This document shows positions 47,637 through 55,292 of a stretch of 64,000 nucleotides of DNA, piece by piece (position 1 is the stretch's first letter; the number at the start of each line of letters is the position of its first letter). Both the position numbers and the translations under genes were made by a program. Location: contig DBFBGR010000004.1 of NCBI GenBank assembly GCA_048201935.1, positions 148,767 to 212,766 on the forward strand, read 5' to 3'. A model generated the notes under the pieces. The model was not told the origin of the DNA, did no database searches, and saw only the letters and a list, made by a program, of their open reading frames with translations. Source of the DNA: MGBC124762 sp048201935. GTDB taxonomy: Bacteria; Bacillota; Clostridia; Oscillospirales; Oscillospiraceae.

Positions 47637-50600
47637 ATGACCCGCCGCGCTATCTCACTTTTGCTTATTTTCACGCTGCTTTTGGCCCCCGCCGCCCTGG
47701 CCTCCCAGGCCCTGGGCTGGGAGCTCTATCAGACCGACACCGTGCTGGGCCCCGGCCTTAGCGTCTCCGCCCAGACCCTCTGGGGAGACAGCAAGCAGGA
47801 CTACCGCCGGGAGCAGTACGCCGTCTACACCCCGGGCCAGGGGACCCAGCCCGTGGTGTGTTACGGCACCAGCGTCCCCGCCACCGCCACGTTGACCTCT
47901 ATGGCCAAGGGCTTGGAGGAGTACGGCTACCGGGTCTTGGCCGGAGCCAACGGCGACTACTTCGTCATGGCCTCCGGCGTGCCTTTGGGTATGGTGGTGA
48001 GCTACGGCGCGCTGCGCACCAGCTCGTCCTACCACTACGCCGTGGGCTTTGACGCCGACGGCAAATGCTTTGTGGGCAAGCCCGACCTGACCATCTCTGC
48101 CGCCTTCCACGGCTATGACCTCACCGTCTCCGGCGGCTTCAACAAGACCCGCACTGCCAAAGACGGCTACTTTTTGTACAGTACCGACTTCGGCCCCTCC
48201 ACCCGCGCCAGCGGCGGCGGGGTCAATGTGGTCCTGCGCCCGGTGGACCTGCCCCAGGATTATGTGGAGCCCCAAAAGCCCGGCCCCGCCCCAGTAGAGC
48301 CCCAGCCCCCCGAGGGGCTGGACCCTGAGGCCCTTTGGGCCGCTTTGGCGGGGGAGCCGGGGGAGGAGGGCGAGGCCGTCGTGGTCACCGACGAGGATCT
48401 CGCCGCTTTGAACGCCTGGGAGGAGACCCGGGCCCAGTATGAGCAGGACAAAGCCGCCTGGGACCAGGCCATGGCGGAGTGGAAGGCCGCGCTGCTGGAG
48501 AGCGCGGCGGGCCTTCAAAGCGTAGAGGCCACCCTGACCATTGGCGGCAGGGTAGAGTGCGTAGTGGAATCGGTGGTGGACCAGAGCGGCGCAGTGGACA
48601 TCCCCCAGGGCCGTTTTGTGCTGTCCATCTCCAAAAGCGGCGACGAATTTTTACGCTCCGAAGTTCAAAACCTAGTGCCCGGTGAGCGTCTGAGCGTGTT
48701 GGTATCCTCCCCGGACCCTCGCTGGAACAGCGCCTACGCCGCCATCGGGGCCTATGAATACATCCTCCAAAACGGCCAGGTCCCCGGCGGCCTGGATCAA
48801 AACGCCGACCCCCGGACCGCCTTGGGTATCAAGGCCGACGGCACCGTTTTGCTCTACACCATCGATGGCCGCCGCTCCGGTCACAGCGTGGGAGCCAGCG
48901 TGAACCAGGTGGCCAAGCGGCTTCAGGAGCTGGGCTGCGTGGAGGCGGTGCTCTTTGACGGCGGCGGCTCTACCACCTTCGGCACCACGGGGGCCCTGGA
49001 CCAGTCGTTTGCCCTTAGCAACAAACCCTCTCAGGGGAGCCAGCGTGCGGTCTCCGACGCGCTGTTCTTCGTCTCCGAGGAAAAGCCCACCGGGGTGCTG
49101 GGCAGCGTCCACCTCCAGCCCCAGAGCGCGCTGATGCTCTCCGGGGCCCGGCAGAGCCTGACGGGTCTTGGCATCGACACCGGCTTCTACCCCCTGGGCG
49201 GCGAGCCCTTGAGCGGCCTTACCTACCGGGTGGACGGCCCGGGCAGCATGGAGGGCGACGTGTTCGTGGCCGGAGCCCAGAAGGGTGTGGCCACCGTCAC
49301 CGCCACCGCGGCCAATGGGGCTGCGGGCACGGCCCGGATGACGGTGGTGGACACCCCCGATACCATCGACGTCACCGACGCCGCCGGGGCCAAGGTCACC
49401 GCCCTCAACCTGGACCCGGGCCAGCAGGCGGCCCTCAACGCCGCCGCCAGCTGGTATAAGCTGCCCCTTTTGGCCGACGACACATGCTTTACCTGGACCC
49501 TCAGCGAGGAGCTGGGCAGCGTGGACGAATACGGCAACCTCACCGCCGGGCCCAAGGCGGGCTCGGGGGCTCTCACCGTCACCGCCGGGGCTAAGAGCGT
49601 GTCCATCCCCATCACCATCGGCGGCCATGTGAACACCCTGGAGCCCTGGGAGGAGGGGGCCCATGTGCCCGTTCTGGACCCGGAGGGAGCCATCCGGGCG
49701 GAACTGACCGCGCAGCAGGTGCGCTACGGCAAGTCCGCGCTGAAGGTGGAGTATCTGACCGGGGGCACCAATGCCTTGCCTTTGGACCTGCCGGTGGTCG
49801 CCGGGGAGAGCCAGGTGGGCTTCTGGGCCTACGACATGGGGCAGCCGCCCACCCTGGCCCTCCGGGTGGAGCTGGCTGACGGCAGCGAGACCAGTGTGCC
49901 CTGCACAGCCATTACCCCGGAGCAGTGGAGCTTTGTTCAGGCCGACCTGCCGGAAAACACGACCCGGCTCACCGGGCTGGAGATCACCTGGCACCGCACG
50001 GACACCTACCCGCCCGGCGTGATCGTTCCCGGCGGCGTGTTCTGGGATACCCTCTACCTGGACCACTTTACCACCGCCAACGGCCCCATCGTGGACACCA
50101 CGCCGCCCACGGTGAAGCTCAGCGTCCAAAACGGCCAGGTCACCGCCAAGCTGTCTGATAATGTGGACAAGACCTTCGACCCCGCCCGCATCCAGCTGAC
50201 CCTGGACGGCTGGGGTATGGAGTTCACCTTGACCGGGGATACCCTCACTGCCGCCGTCCCGGTGGACAGCCTGCTCCACCGCCTGAGCCTGACGGTCACC
50301 GACGCCTCGGGCAACCTGGCCCGGACCAGCGTGGAGCTTGCCCCCACCGGAGACCGGGCCTTGCCCTTTACCGACATTGACGGCCACTGGGCCAAAAACC
50401 ACATCGTCTTCCTGCGAGACCAGGGCGTGACCAACGGCCGCCAAGCCGAGGACGGCAACTACGTCTTCGACCCCGACACCAACATTACAAGGGCGGAGTT
50501 CGCCACCATGCTGGCCCGGTGGCTCCGCTCCGATCTGACCGCTTCCGCCGGGGCCGACCTGCCCTTTGCCGACGCCGCCGACATCCCCTCCTGGGCCCTG

Positions 50601-50909
50601 GAGGCGGTGGCCTACCTCTACCAGACCGGCGTGATGACCGGCAGCATGGAGGGCGACGGGCTCTACGCCGCCCCCAACGACCCCATCACCCGCTGCCAGG
50701 CCATGACCATGCTGGGGCGCATCCAGCCCAAGGGCTACGCCGCCCAGACGGAGGTCTTCGCCGACGACGGCGATATCCCATCCTGGGCCCGGGACCACGT
50801 CTACACCCTGGCGGGCCAGGGCGTGGTCAGCGGCTACGACGGCTTTGTCCGGCCCCTGGACCCTGTCACCCGGGGCGAGGTGGCCAAGCTGCTGACCACC
50901 ATGTGGTAA
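47637..50909 (+). CDS. SLH-anchored phosphodiester glycosidase-family (NAGPA-like) exoprotein
   Basis: 1090 aa, ATG behind TAGGAGGAAG. Signal peptide MTRRAISLLLIFTLLLAPAA...LASQA. Residues about 70-480 match the phosphodiester glycosidase family (related to the uncovering enzyme NAGPA): GANGDYF near the start, GIKADGTVLLYTIDGR, and LFDGGGSTTF at about 439-448. A Pro/Glu/Ala-rich insertion (about 205-285) splits the domain. Beta-sandwich segments follow (about 490-890), then three SLH motifs (about 910-1090: PFTDIDGHWAKNH, PFADAADIPSWA, VFADDGDIPSWA). Inference: a wall-bound enzyme acting on a glycan phosphodiester such as a teichoic acid or wall-polymer linkage; substrate unknown. Confidence 0.88.
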   Translation: MTRRAISLLLIFTLLLAPAALASQALGWELYQTDTVLGPGLSVSAQTLWGDSKQDYRREQYAVYTPGQGTQPVVCYGTSVPATATLTSMAKGLEEYGYRVLAGANGDYFVMASGVPLGMVVSYGALRTSSSYHYAVGFDADGKCFVGKPDLTISAAFHGYDLTVSGGFNKTRTAKDGYFLYSTDFGPSTRASGGGVNVVLRPVDLPQDYVEPQKPGPAPVEPQPPEGLDPEALWAALAGEPGEEGEAVVVTDEDLAALNAWEETRAQYEQDKAAWDQAMAEWKAALLESAAGLQSVEATLTIGGRVECVVESVVDQSGAVDIPQGRFVLSISKSGDEFLRSEVQNLVPGERLSVLVSSPDPRWNSAYAAIGAYEYILQNGQVPGGLDQNADPRTALGIKADGTVLLYTIDGRRSGHSVGASVNQVAKRLQELGCVEAVLFDGGGSTTFGTTGALDQSFALSNKPSQGSQRAVSDALFFVSEEKPTGVLGSVHLQPQSALMLSGARQSLTGLGIDTGFYPLGGEPLSGLTYRVDGPGSMEGDVFVAGAQKGVATVTATAANGAAGTARMTVVDTPDTIDVTDAAGAKVTALNLDPGQQAALNAAASWYKLPLLADDTCFTWTLSEELGSVDEYGNLTAGPKAGSGALTVTAGAKSVSIPITIGGHVNTLEPWEEGAHVPVLDPEGAIRAELTAQQVRYGKSALKVEYLTGGTNALPLDLPVVAGESQVGFWAYDMGQPPTLALRVELADGSETSVPCTAITPEQWSFVQADLPENTTRLTGLEITWHRTDTYPPGVIVPGGVFWDTLYLDHFTTANGPIVDTTPPTVKLSVQNGQVTAKLSDNVDKTFDPARIQLTLDGWGMEFTLTGDTLTAAVPVDSLLHRLSLTVTDASGNLARTSVELAPTGDRALPFTDIDGHWAKNHIVFLRDQGVTNGRQAEDGNYVFDPDTNITRAEFATMLARWLRSDLTASAGADLPFADAADIPSWALEAVAYLYQTGVMTGSMEGDGLYAAPNDPITRCQAMTMLGRIQPKGYAAQTEVFADDGDIPSWARDHVYTLAGQGVVSGYDGFVRPLDPVTRGEVAKLLTTMW

Positions 50910-50944
50910 AGACCGCCCATAGAGAAAGACGAGGAGGGCGACCT

Positions 50945-51919
50945 ATGGCCAGGCAGAGCAACCAAAAGGCCAAGCTTTTGCTGCTGTTGGACTATCTCCA
51001 GAGCGAGACCGACGAGGACCACCCGGCCTCCACCGCCGACCTGCTGGCCCATCTGGCCCAGCAGGGGGTCTCGGCCGAGCGCAAGAGCGTCTACGCCGAC
51101 CTGGATACCCTGGCCGACTGGGACTATGATATCCAGCGTGTCCGGGGCCCCAAGGGCGGGGTGTATCTGGGAGAGCGGGACTTCGAGTTGGCCGAGCTGA
51201 AGCTGCTGGTGGACGCGGTGCAGTCCAGCCGCTTCATCACCGGGAAAAAGTCCGACGCTCTCATCGGTAAGCTCTCCGCGCTCACCTCTCGCCACCAGGC
51301 CAAGTCCCTGCGGCGGCAGGTCTTTGTGGGCGACCGGGTCAAAAGCATGAACGAGAGCGTCTATTACAGCGTGGACGCCATCCACACCGCCATCGGCCAG
51401 GGGGTGCTGGTGTCCTTTCAGTACTTCGACTACAACAGCCGCAAGGAAAAGGTCCTGCGCCATGAGGGGCGGACCTACCGGGTGGCGCCCTATTGCCTCA
51501 TCTGGGACAACGCCAGCTACTACCTGGTGGGTCAGGTCCCCGGCGAGGACGAGACGCGCCACTACCGGGTGGACAAGATGACGAATGTCACCCCTACCGG
51601 GGAAAAGGCCCAGCTCCCCCAGAGCTTTGACTCCGCGGCCTACGCCGCCCGGTACTTCTCCATGTTCTCCGGCCGAGCGGCCAAGGTGCGTCTGCGCTGC
51701 CCGGAGGGGCTGGCCGGGGTCATATTGGACCGCTTCGGCAGGGACGTGATGCTGGTCCCCGAGACTGGCGGCTTCACCGTCACCCTGGACGTGGTGGTCT
51801 CCCAGCAGTTCTGGGGCTGGCTGGCGGGTTTGGGCCCGGGGCCCAGGGTGCTGGAGCCCCAGTGGGCCGCCGAGGAATACCGGGATTATCTCCAAAGTTT
51901 GCTGAAGCGGCAGGAATAA
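50945..51919 (+). CDS. WYL-domain transcriptional regulator
   Basis: 324 aa, start at ATG 50945 behind GAGGAGGG; the frame is open far upstream but that part overlaps the preceding SLH gene. N-terminal winged helix (about 1-75, with VSAERKSVYADLDTLADWDY as recognition region), then a WYL domain (about 135-225, YRVAPYCLIWDNASYYLVGQ) and a WCX-type C-terminus. WYL domains sense nucleic-acid or nucleotide ligands in several regulators. The target is unknown; the neighbouring rubrerythrin operon is one candidate. A terminator follows directly. Confidence 0.88.
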   Translation: MARQSNQKAKLLLLLDYLQSETDEDHPASTADLLAHLAQQGVSAERKSVYADLDTLADWDYDIQRVRGPKGGVYLGERDFELAELKLLVDAVQSSRFITGKKSDALIGKLSALTSRHQAKSLRRQVFVGDRVKSMNESVYYSVDAIHTAIGQGVLVSFQYFDYNSRKEKVLRHEGRTYRVAPYCLIWDNASYYLVGQVPGEDETRHYRVDKMTNVTPTGEKAQLPQSFDSAAYAARYFSMFSGRAAKVRLRCPEGLAGVILDRFGRDVMLVPETGGFTVTLDVVVSQQFWGWLAGLGPGPRVLEPQWAAEEYRDYLQSLLKRQE

Positions 51920-51920
51920 G

Positions 51921-51951
51921 AAAACTCCCCGCCCGGAGGGCGGGGAGTTTT
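51921..51951. terminator. Bidirectional terminator between WYL gene and ferredoxin
   Basis: A perfect 14-bp stem (AAAACTCCCCGCCC and complement) with a 3-nt loop. A-run on one side and T-run on the other, suiting the convergent genes that end at 51919 and 51970. Confidence 0.9.
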
Positions 51952-51969
51952 GCTGTTTGCGGGTTTGGC

Positions 51970-52146
51970 TTACTGTTTGAACTGCTCGATGAGCTCGGCG
52001 ACACGGTCCACACAACCGCCACAGTGGGTGCCCGCGCCGGTGGCCTCCTGAACGGCCTCCAGCGTGGTCTTGCCCGACTCCACAGCGGCCTTGATGTCGC
52101 CAACGCTGACGCCGCCGCAGAAGCACACAGTCTCGTTGAGATCCAT
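51970..52146 (-). CDS. BFD-like [2Fe-2S] ferredoxin, 58 aa
   Basis: Read on the minus strand: the product starts MDLNETVCFCGGVSVGDIKA and ends VAELIEQFKQ. C8-x-C10 and C42-x2-C45 (THCGGC) are the four-cysteine pattern of the bacterioferritin-associated ferredoxin (Fer2_BFD) fold. AAGGAGG lies 8 nt before the ATG. It starts 13 bp after the rubrerythrin stop, in the same operon. Inference: an electron carrier for the rubrerythrin or for iron release. Confidence 0.85.
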   Translation of the reverse strand: MDLNETVCFCGGVSVGDIKAAVESGKTTLEAVQEATGAGTHCGGCVDRVAELIEQFKQ

Positions 52147-52159
52147 GACTGGGGCCTCC

Positions 52160-52702
52160 TTAACCGAAGTACCGTTCCAGCAGGCCCTTCAGAGCCTTGC
52201 CGTGGCGGGCCTCGTCGCGGGCCATCTCGTGGACGGTGTCGTGGATGGCGTCCAGGTTCAGCTCCTTGGCCCGCTTGGCCAGGTCCGTCTTGCCCTGGGT
52301 GGCGCCGTGCTCGGCGTCCACGCGCATCTCCAGGTTCTTCTTGGTGGAGTCGGTGACCACCTCGCCCAGCAACTCGGCAAACTTGGCGGCGTGCTCGGCT
52401 TCCTCCAAAGCGGCCTTCTCCCAGTAGAGACCGATCTCGGGATAGCCCTCACGATGGGCCACGCGGGCCATAGCCAGGTACATACCCACCTCGGTGCACT
52501 CGCCCTGGAAATTCATGCGCAGGCCCTCGAGAATATCCTCGGGCGCGCCCTGGGCCACGCCCACCACGTGCTCGGCGGCCCAGGCCATGTCGCCGCCCTG
52601 CTTGACGAACTTAGAGGCGGGAGCCTTGCACAGCGGGCACTCGGCGGGGGGATTGTCCCCCTCGTGGACGTAACCGCACACACTACAAACATATTTCGCC
52701 AT
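52160..52702 (-). CDS. Reverse rubrerythrin (rubredoxin domain N-terminal)
   Basis: Peroxide-reducing protein of anaerobes; reduces H2O2 to water with electrons passed through a rubredoxin iron. 180 aa, ATG behind AAGGAGG. The rubredoxin-like Fe(Cys)4 site is at the N-terminus (C6-x2-C9 and C22-x2-C25) and the diiron four-helix domain follows, with E-x-x-x-Y (ECTEVGMYL), EEAEHAAKF and DEARHGKAL. Classical rubrerythrin has the opposite order, so this is the reversed form known from clostridia. Strong promoter and a palindrome in the leader suggest inducible expression. Confidence 0.93.
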   Translation of the reverse strand: MAKYVCSVCGYVHEGDNPPAECPLCKAPASKFVKQGGDMAWAAEHVVGVAQGAPEDILEGLRMNFQGECTEVGMYLAMARVAHREGYPEIGLYWEKAALEEAEHAAKFAELLGEVVTDSTKKNLEMRVDAEHGATQGKTDLAKRAKELNLDAIHDTVHEMARDEARHGKALKGLLERYFG

Positions 52703-52742
52703 GATCGTTTCCTCCTTATATGTATGTTCTTTTTGAAGTTGA

Positions 52743-52767
52743 GAATGGTTCTTAATAGGAACCATTC
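52743..52767. promoter_or_regulatory. Operator-like palindrome in the rubrerythrin leader
   Basis: GAATGGTTC and its exact complement GAACCATTC are separated by 7 nt. It starts about 10 nt downstream of the expected transcription start on the minus strand. It could be a repressor site or a 5' mRNA-stabilising hairpin. It does not match the usual PerR or Fur box. Confidence 0.55.
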
Positions 52768-52781
52768 CTGATTACGTTTCT

Positions 52782-52810
52782 ATCATACGGTATTTTTTAC
52801 CGGCTGTCAA
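52782..52810 (-). promoter_or_regulatory. Promoter for rubrerythrin-ferredoxin operon
   Basis: On the minus strand: TTGACA (52810-52805), 17-bp spacer, TATGAT (52787-52782), close to consensus. Leader about 75 nt. Confidence 0.85.
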
Positions 52811-52836
52811 GAGGATTTTCGCAAAAAATGGCCGAA

Positions 52837-52865
52837 TTGACTTTTCCCGCCGAATGGGGTAGAAT
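52837..52865 (+). promoter_or_regulatory. Promoter for the TIGR04255-like gene
   Basis: TTGACT, 17-bp spacer, TAGAAT. It diverges from the rubrerythrin promoter with 26 bp between the two -35 boxes. Confidence 0.7.
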
Positions 52866-52901
52866 AGCACAAAAGAAACCGTTTGGAAAGGGGTTTTTGC
52901 C

Positions 52902-53690
52902 GTGTTCGCCTCCAGCGACCGCTACCGCTATATGGCGCCCACCGTCATCGAGACCATCTGCCAACTGCGCTTTCCCGCCATTTTGTCCATCGGCGCCCAG
53001 GAGCCCGCGGCCTTCCAAGAGCGCATCCGGGGGGACTATCCCCGCTACCAGCTCCAGCACGACCAGCCCGCCCCCAGGGTGGTGAACGCCAACACGCCAA
53101 ACCCCACCGTGGAGGCCCAAAAGCCCATCAATAACTACGTCTTTTTGTCCGAGGACAACCGCTGGAAGGTGAACCTCACCTCTGGCTTCATTGCCCTGTC
53201 CACCGTGGGCTATACCTGCTGGGAGGACTTCGCCGGGCGGCTTGACAAGGTGCTGGCGCAGTTTATCCCCATCTACCAGCCCGCTTTTTTCGAGCGCATC
53301 GGCCTTCGCTACGTCAACGCCGTGTCCAGAAAGCGCCTCAATTTGGAGGAGAGCGACTGGTCCGACCTCATCCAGCCCGCCTGGCTGGGGGTCATGGCCG
53401 AGCCCGACGTGGAGGAGAAGTCCCTGACCAAGTGCGCGGTGGACGTGGAGATGGCCCTGGCCGAGGGCTGTCGGGCCAAGATCCACGCGGGATTGGGCCT
53501 GCTGGGCGACGGCAAGCGGGACCCGGAGGTCAAGTTCATCCTGGACAACGACCTGTCGGTGACGGGCAGCGTGAAGATGCCCGGCCTGCCCGACACCTTG
53601 CAGACCTTGCACACTTACGCCGACCGCATCTTCCGCGGTGCCATCACCTCCGAGCTCCACACCGCCATGGGTCCGGAGCCTATCGATTAA
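52902..53690 (+). CDS. TIGR04255-family-like protein of unknown function
   Basis: 262 aa, GTG start behind GGAAAGG. Cytoplasmic, no signal or membrane segment. The opening pattern APTVIETICQLRFP, the middle GFIALSTVGYTCWEDF and FERIGLRYVNAV resemble the sporadically distributed TIGR04255 family, whose function is unknown. It has its own promoter and stands alone between the rubrerythrin operon and infC. Family assignment is from memory of its motifs. Confidence 0.65.
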   Translation: MFASSDRYRYMAPTVIETICQLRFPAILSIGAQEPAAFQERIRGDYPRYQLQHDQPAPRVVNANTPNPTVEAQKPINNYVFLSEDNRWKVNLTSGFIALSTVGYTCWEDFAGRLDKVLAQFIPIYQPAFFERIGLRYVNAVSRKRLNLEESDWSDLIQPAWLGVMAEPDVEEKSLTKCAVDVEMALAEGCRAKIHAGLGLLGDGKRDPEVKFILDNDLSVTGSVKMPGLPDTLQTLHTYADRIFRGAITSELHTAMGPEPID

Positions 53691-53697
53691 AAAACTC

Positions 53698-53726
53698 TTG
53701 ACAAGCGGGGGAGAGGCTGGTATAAT
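53698..53726 (+). promoter_or_regulatory. Consensus promoter for infC-rpmI-rplT
   Basis: TTGACA, 17-bp spacer, TATAAT: a perfect sigma-A consensus, as expected for a translation operon. Start of transcription near 53733. Confidence 0.92.
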
Positions 53727-53732
53727 ACCCCG

Positions 53733-53884
53733 GTACAAGGAAGTAGGAAGGGTACCCCCTCCTCACCCCAGGCTCCGGCCAAAGGGTCAACATGGACGGC
53801 TGTGCTGACTGGTTCAGCGCGGCTTTGCGTGGTGTCGGGTACCTTTTCAGGTATCCGTCTTTTTATGTTTGGAGGTGTTTTTCC
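53733..53884 (+). promoter_or_regulatory. Attenuator-like leader of the infC operon (L20-leader type)
   Basis: A 150-nt leader with a hairpin GGGTACC-TTTTCA-GGTATCC at 53837-53856 followed by GTCTTTTTATG, just before the infC ribosome binding site. An upstream GGTACCC (53751-53757) is exactly complementary to the left arm GGGTACC (53837-53843), so the two pairings exclude each other. In low-GC Firmicutes, ribosomal protein L20 represses this operon through such a leader. Assignment to that family is inference from position and architecture. Confidence 0.65.
53837..53864 (+). terminator. Possible conditional terminator in the infC leader
   Basis: A 7-bp stem (one G-U pair), 6-nt loop, then GTCTTTTT. 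Moderate strength, consistent with an attenuator rather than a full stop. Confidence 0.55.
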
Positions 53885-54508
53885 ATCGCTAACACGGCCC
53901 ATCAGATCAACGAGGACATCCGGGACAAGGAGGTCCGCCTGGTAGGCGAGACCGGCGAGCAGTTGGGCATCATGTCCGCCCAGGAGGCCCTGGCCAAGGC
54001 CGAGGAGCAAGAGCTGGACCTGGTGAAGATCTCGCCCAACGCCGTGCCCCCGGTATGCAAGCTCATGGACTACGGCAAGTACCGCTTTGAGCAGGCCAAG
54101 CGGGACAAGGAAGCCCGGAAGAATCAGCACGTTGTGGAGATCAAGGAGATCCGTATGTCGCCGGGCATCGACGTGGGCGACTTCAACGTCAAGCTCCGCA
54201 ACGCCCAGAAGTTCCTGGGCGAGGGCAACCGGGTGAAGGTCACCGTCCGTTTCCGCGGCCGGGAGATGGCCCACACCGAGATCGGCCGGGACCTGCTCAT
54301 CAAGTTCGCCGAGCAGTGCGCCGACACCGCCAACATGGAAAAGGACCCCAAGCTGGACGGCCGCCATATGAGCATCTTCCTGGCCCCCAAGGCCAAGGAG
54401 GACCCCAAGAAGGCCAAGTCCAAGCCCAGGGCCCCCGCGGCCGACGAGGCTCCGGCGGAGTCTCAGGCCGAAGAAACCAAAAATGAAGGAGAACGCGAAA
54501 ATGGCTAA
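53885..54508 (+). CDS. infC: Translation initiation factor IF-3, probable AUC start
   Basis: IF-3 binds the 30S subunit and proof-reads start-codon choice. No ATG, GTG or TTG fits the frame near the protein's expected N-terminus. ATC at 53885 stands 7 nt behind GGAGGTG and gives M(I)ANTAHQINEDIRDKEVRL, the usual IF-3 N-terminus. The in-frame ATG at 53792 would add 31 residues encoded in the leader hairpin. infC is known for AUU/AUC-type starts used in autoregulation. 207 aa, with domain N (INEDIRDKEVRLVG), the lysine-rich linker, domain C (VRFRGREMAHTEIG) and a Lys/Glu/Ala-rich tail of about 30 residues longer than in E. coli. Overlaps rpmI by 8 bp. Confidence 0.94.
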   Translation: MANTAHQINEDIRDKEVRLVGETGEQLGIMSAQEALAKAEEQELDLVKISPNAVPPVCKLMDYGKYRFEQAKRDKEARKNQHVVEIKEIRMSPGIDVGDFNVKLRNAQKFLGEGNRVKVTVRFRGREMAHTEIGRDLLIKFAEQCADTANMEKDPKLDGRHMSIFLAPKAKEDPKKAKSKPRAPAADEAPAESQAEETKNEGERENG

Positions 54509-54710
54509 GATCAAGCTGAAGACCCACTCCGCTTCCAAGAAGCGCTTCAAGCTCACCAAGACCGGCAAGGTCAAGCGTGCCCACGCCTACAAGAGCCACC
54601 TCTTGAACGGCCACGGCAAGACCACCAAGCGCAAGAGAGGCCTCCGCGCCGGCGCCTATGCCGACGCCACCAACGCCGCCACCATCAAGCGCATGATCCC
54701 CTACAAATAA
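54501..54710 (+). CDS. rpmI: 50S ribosomal protein L35
   Basis: 69 aa, highly basic, starting MAKIKLKTHSASKKRFKLTK; typical length. AAGGAG lies before the ATG and the start overlaps the infC end. An alternative in-frame ATG at 54483 would lie inside infC and does not match the family. Confidence 0.97.
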   Translation: MAKIKLKTHSASKKRFKLTKTGKVKRAHAYKSHLLNGHGKTTKRKRGLRAGAYADATNAATIKRMIPYK

Positions 54711-54746
54711 TCAGACCCTTTACCAAGATATAGGAGGCTTTTCAAA

Positions 54747-55100
54747 ATGGCTAGAGTGAAAGGCGCGATGATGACGCGCAAGAGACGCAATAAGACGCTC
54801 AAGATGGCCAAAGGCTACTGGGGCGCCAAATCCAAGCACTTTAAGATGGCCAAGCAGCAGGTGATGAAGTCCCTGCAGTACGCTTATACCGGCCGCCGGC
54901 TGAAGAAGCGCGACTTCCGTCAGCTGTGGATCACCCGTATCTCCGCCGCCTGCAAGCAGCAGGGGATGAACTACTCCACCTTCATGCACGGTCTGAAGGT
55001 GGCCAACGTGACCATCGACCGCAAGATGCTGGCGGAGCTTGCCGTCAACGATAAGGCCGCTTTCGCCCAGCTCGTGGAGCTGGCCAAGGCCCAGAAGTAA
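54747..55100 (+). CDS. rplT: 50S ribosomal protein L20
   Basis: 117 aa, starting MARVKGAMMTRKRRNKTLKM, full length. It binds 23S rRNA early in 50S assembly and in Firmicutes represses its own operon through the leader. Ribosome binding site AGGAGG; last gene of the operon, followed by a terminator. Confidence 0.97.
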   Translation: MARVKGAMMTRKRRNKTLKMAKGYWGAKSKHFKMAKQQVMKSLQYAYTGRRLKKRDFRQLWITRISAACKQQGMNYSTFMHGLKVANVTIDRKMLAELAVNDKAAFAQLVELAKAQK

Positions 55101-55111
55101 CTTTGCCAAAT

Positions 55112-55145
55112 ACCGGTGTCGTCCTCTGGACGGCGCCGGTTTTTT
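55112..55145 (+). terminator. Terminator of the infC operon
   Basis: A 13-bp stem (ACCGGTGTCGTCC with GGACGGCGCCGGT, two G-U pairs), 3-nt loop, then TTTTTT. Confidence 0.85.
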
Positions 55146-55205
55146 GCGACGGCCTTTTGCACAAAAAGTTGGCAAAAATGGCGGGAAAAATCCTGAGAAT
55201 AACGC

Positions 55206-55234
55206 TTTACTTTTTGACGGCGGTATCGTATAAT
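55206..55234 (+). promoter_or_regulatory. Promoter for the NifU-like gene
   Basis: TTTACT, 17-bp spacer, TATAAT. A TTGACG lies within the spacer but is too close to the -10 to serve as -35. Leader about 50 nt. Confidence 0.65.
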
Positions 55235-55292
55235 ATCACCCGATGAACAAAATCGGCAAGACTACAGAAAGGTATAGAAGGAGGAAACACGG

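Noticed and set aside
50519..50944. Upstream extension of the WYL regulator
   Set aside because: It overlaps the SLH domains of the preceding gene in another frame; the ATG at 50945 has a good ribosome binding site and begins the winged helix.
53792..53884. N-terminal extension of infC from the ATG at 53792
   Set aside because: It would be encoded by the leader hairpins, does not resemble IF-3, and has no ribosome binding site, while ATC at 53885 has an ideal one.
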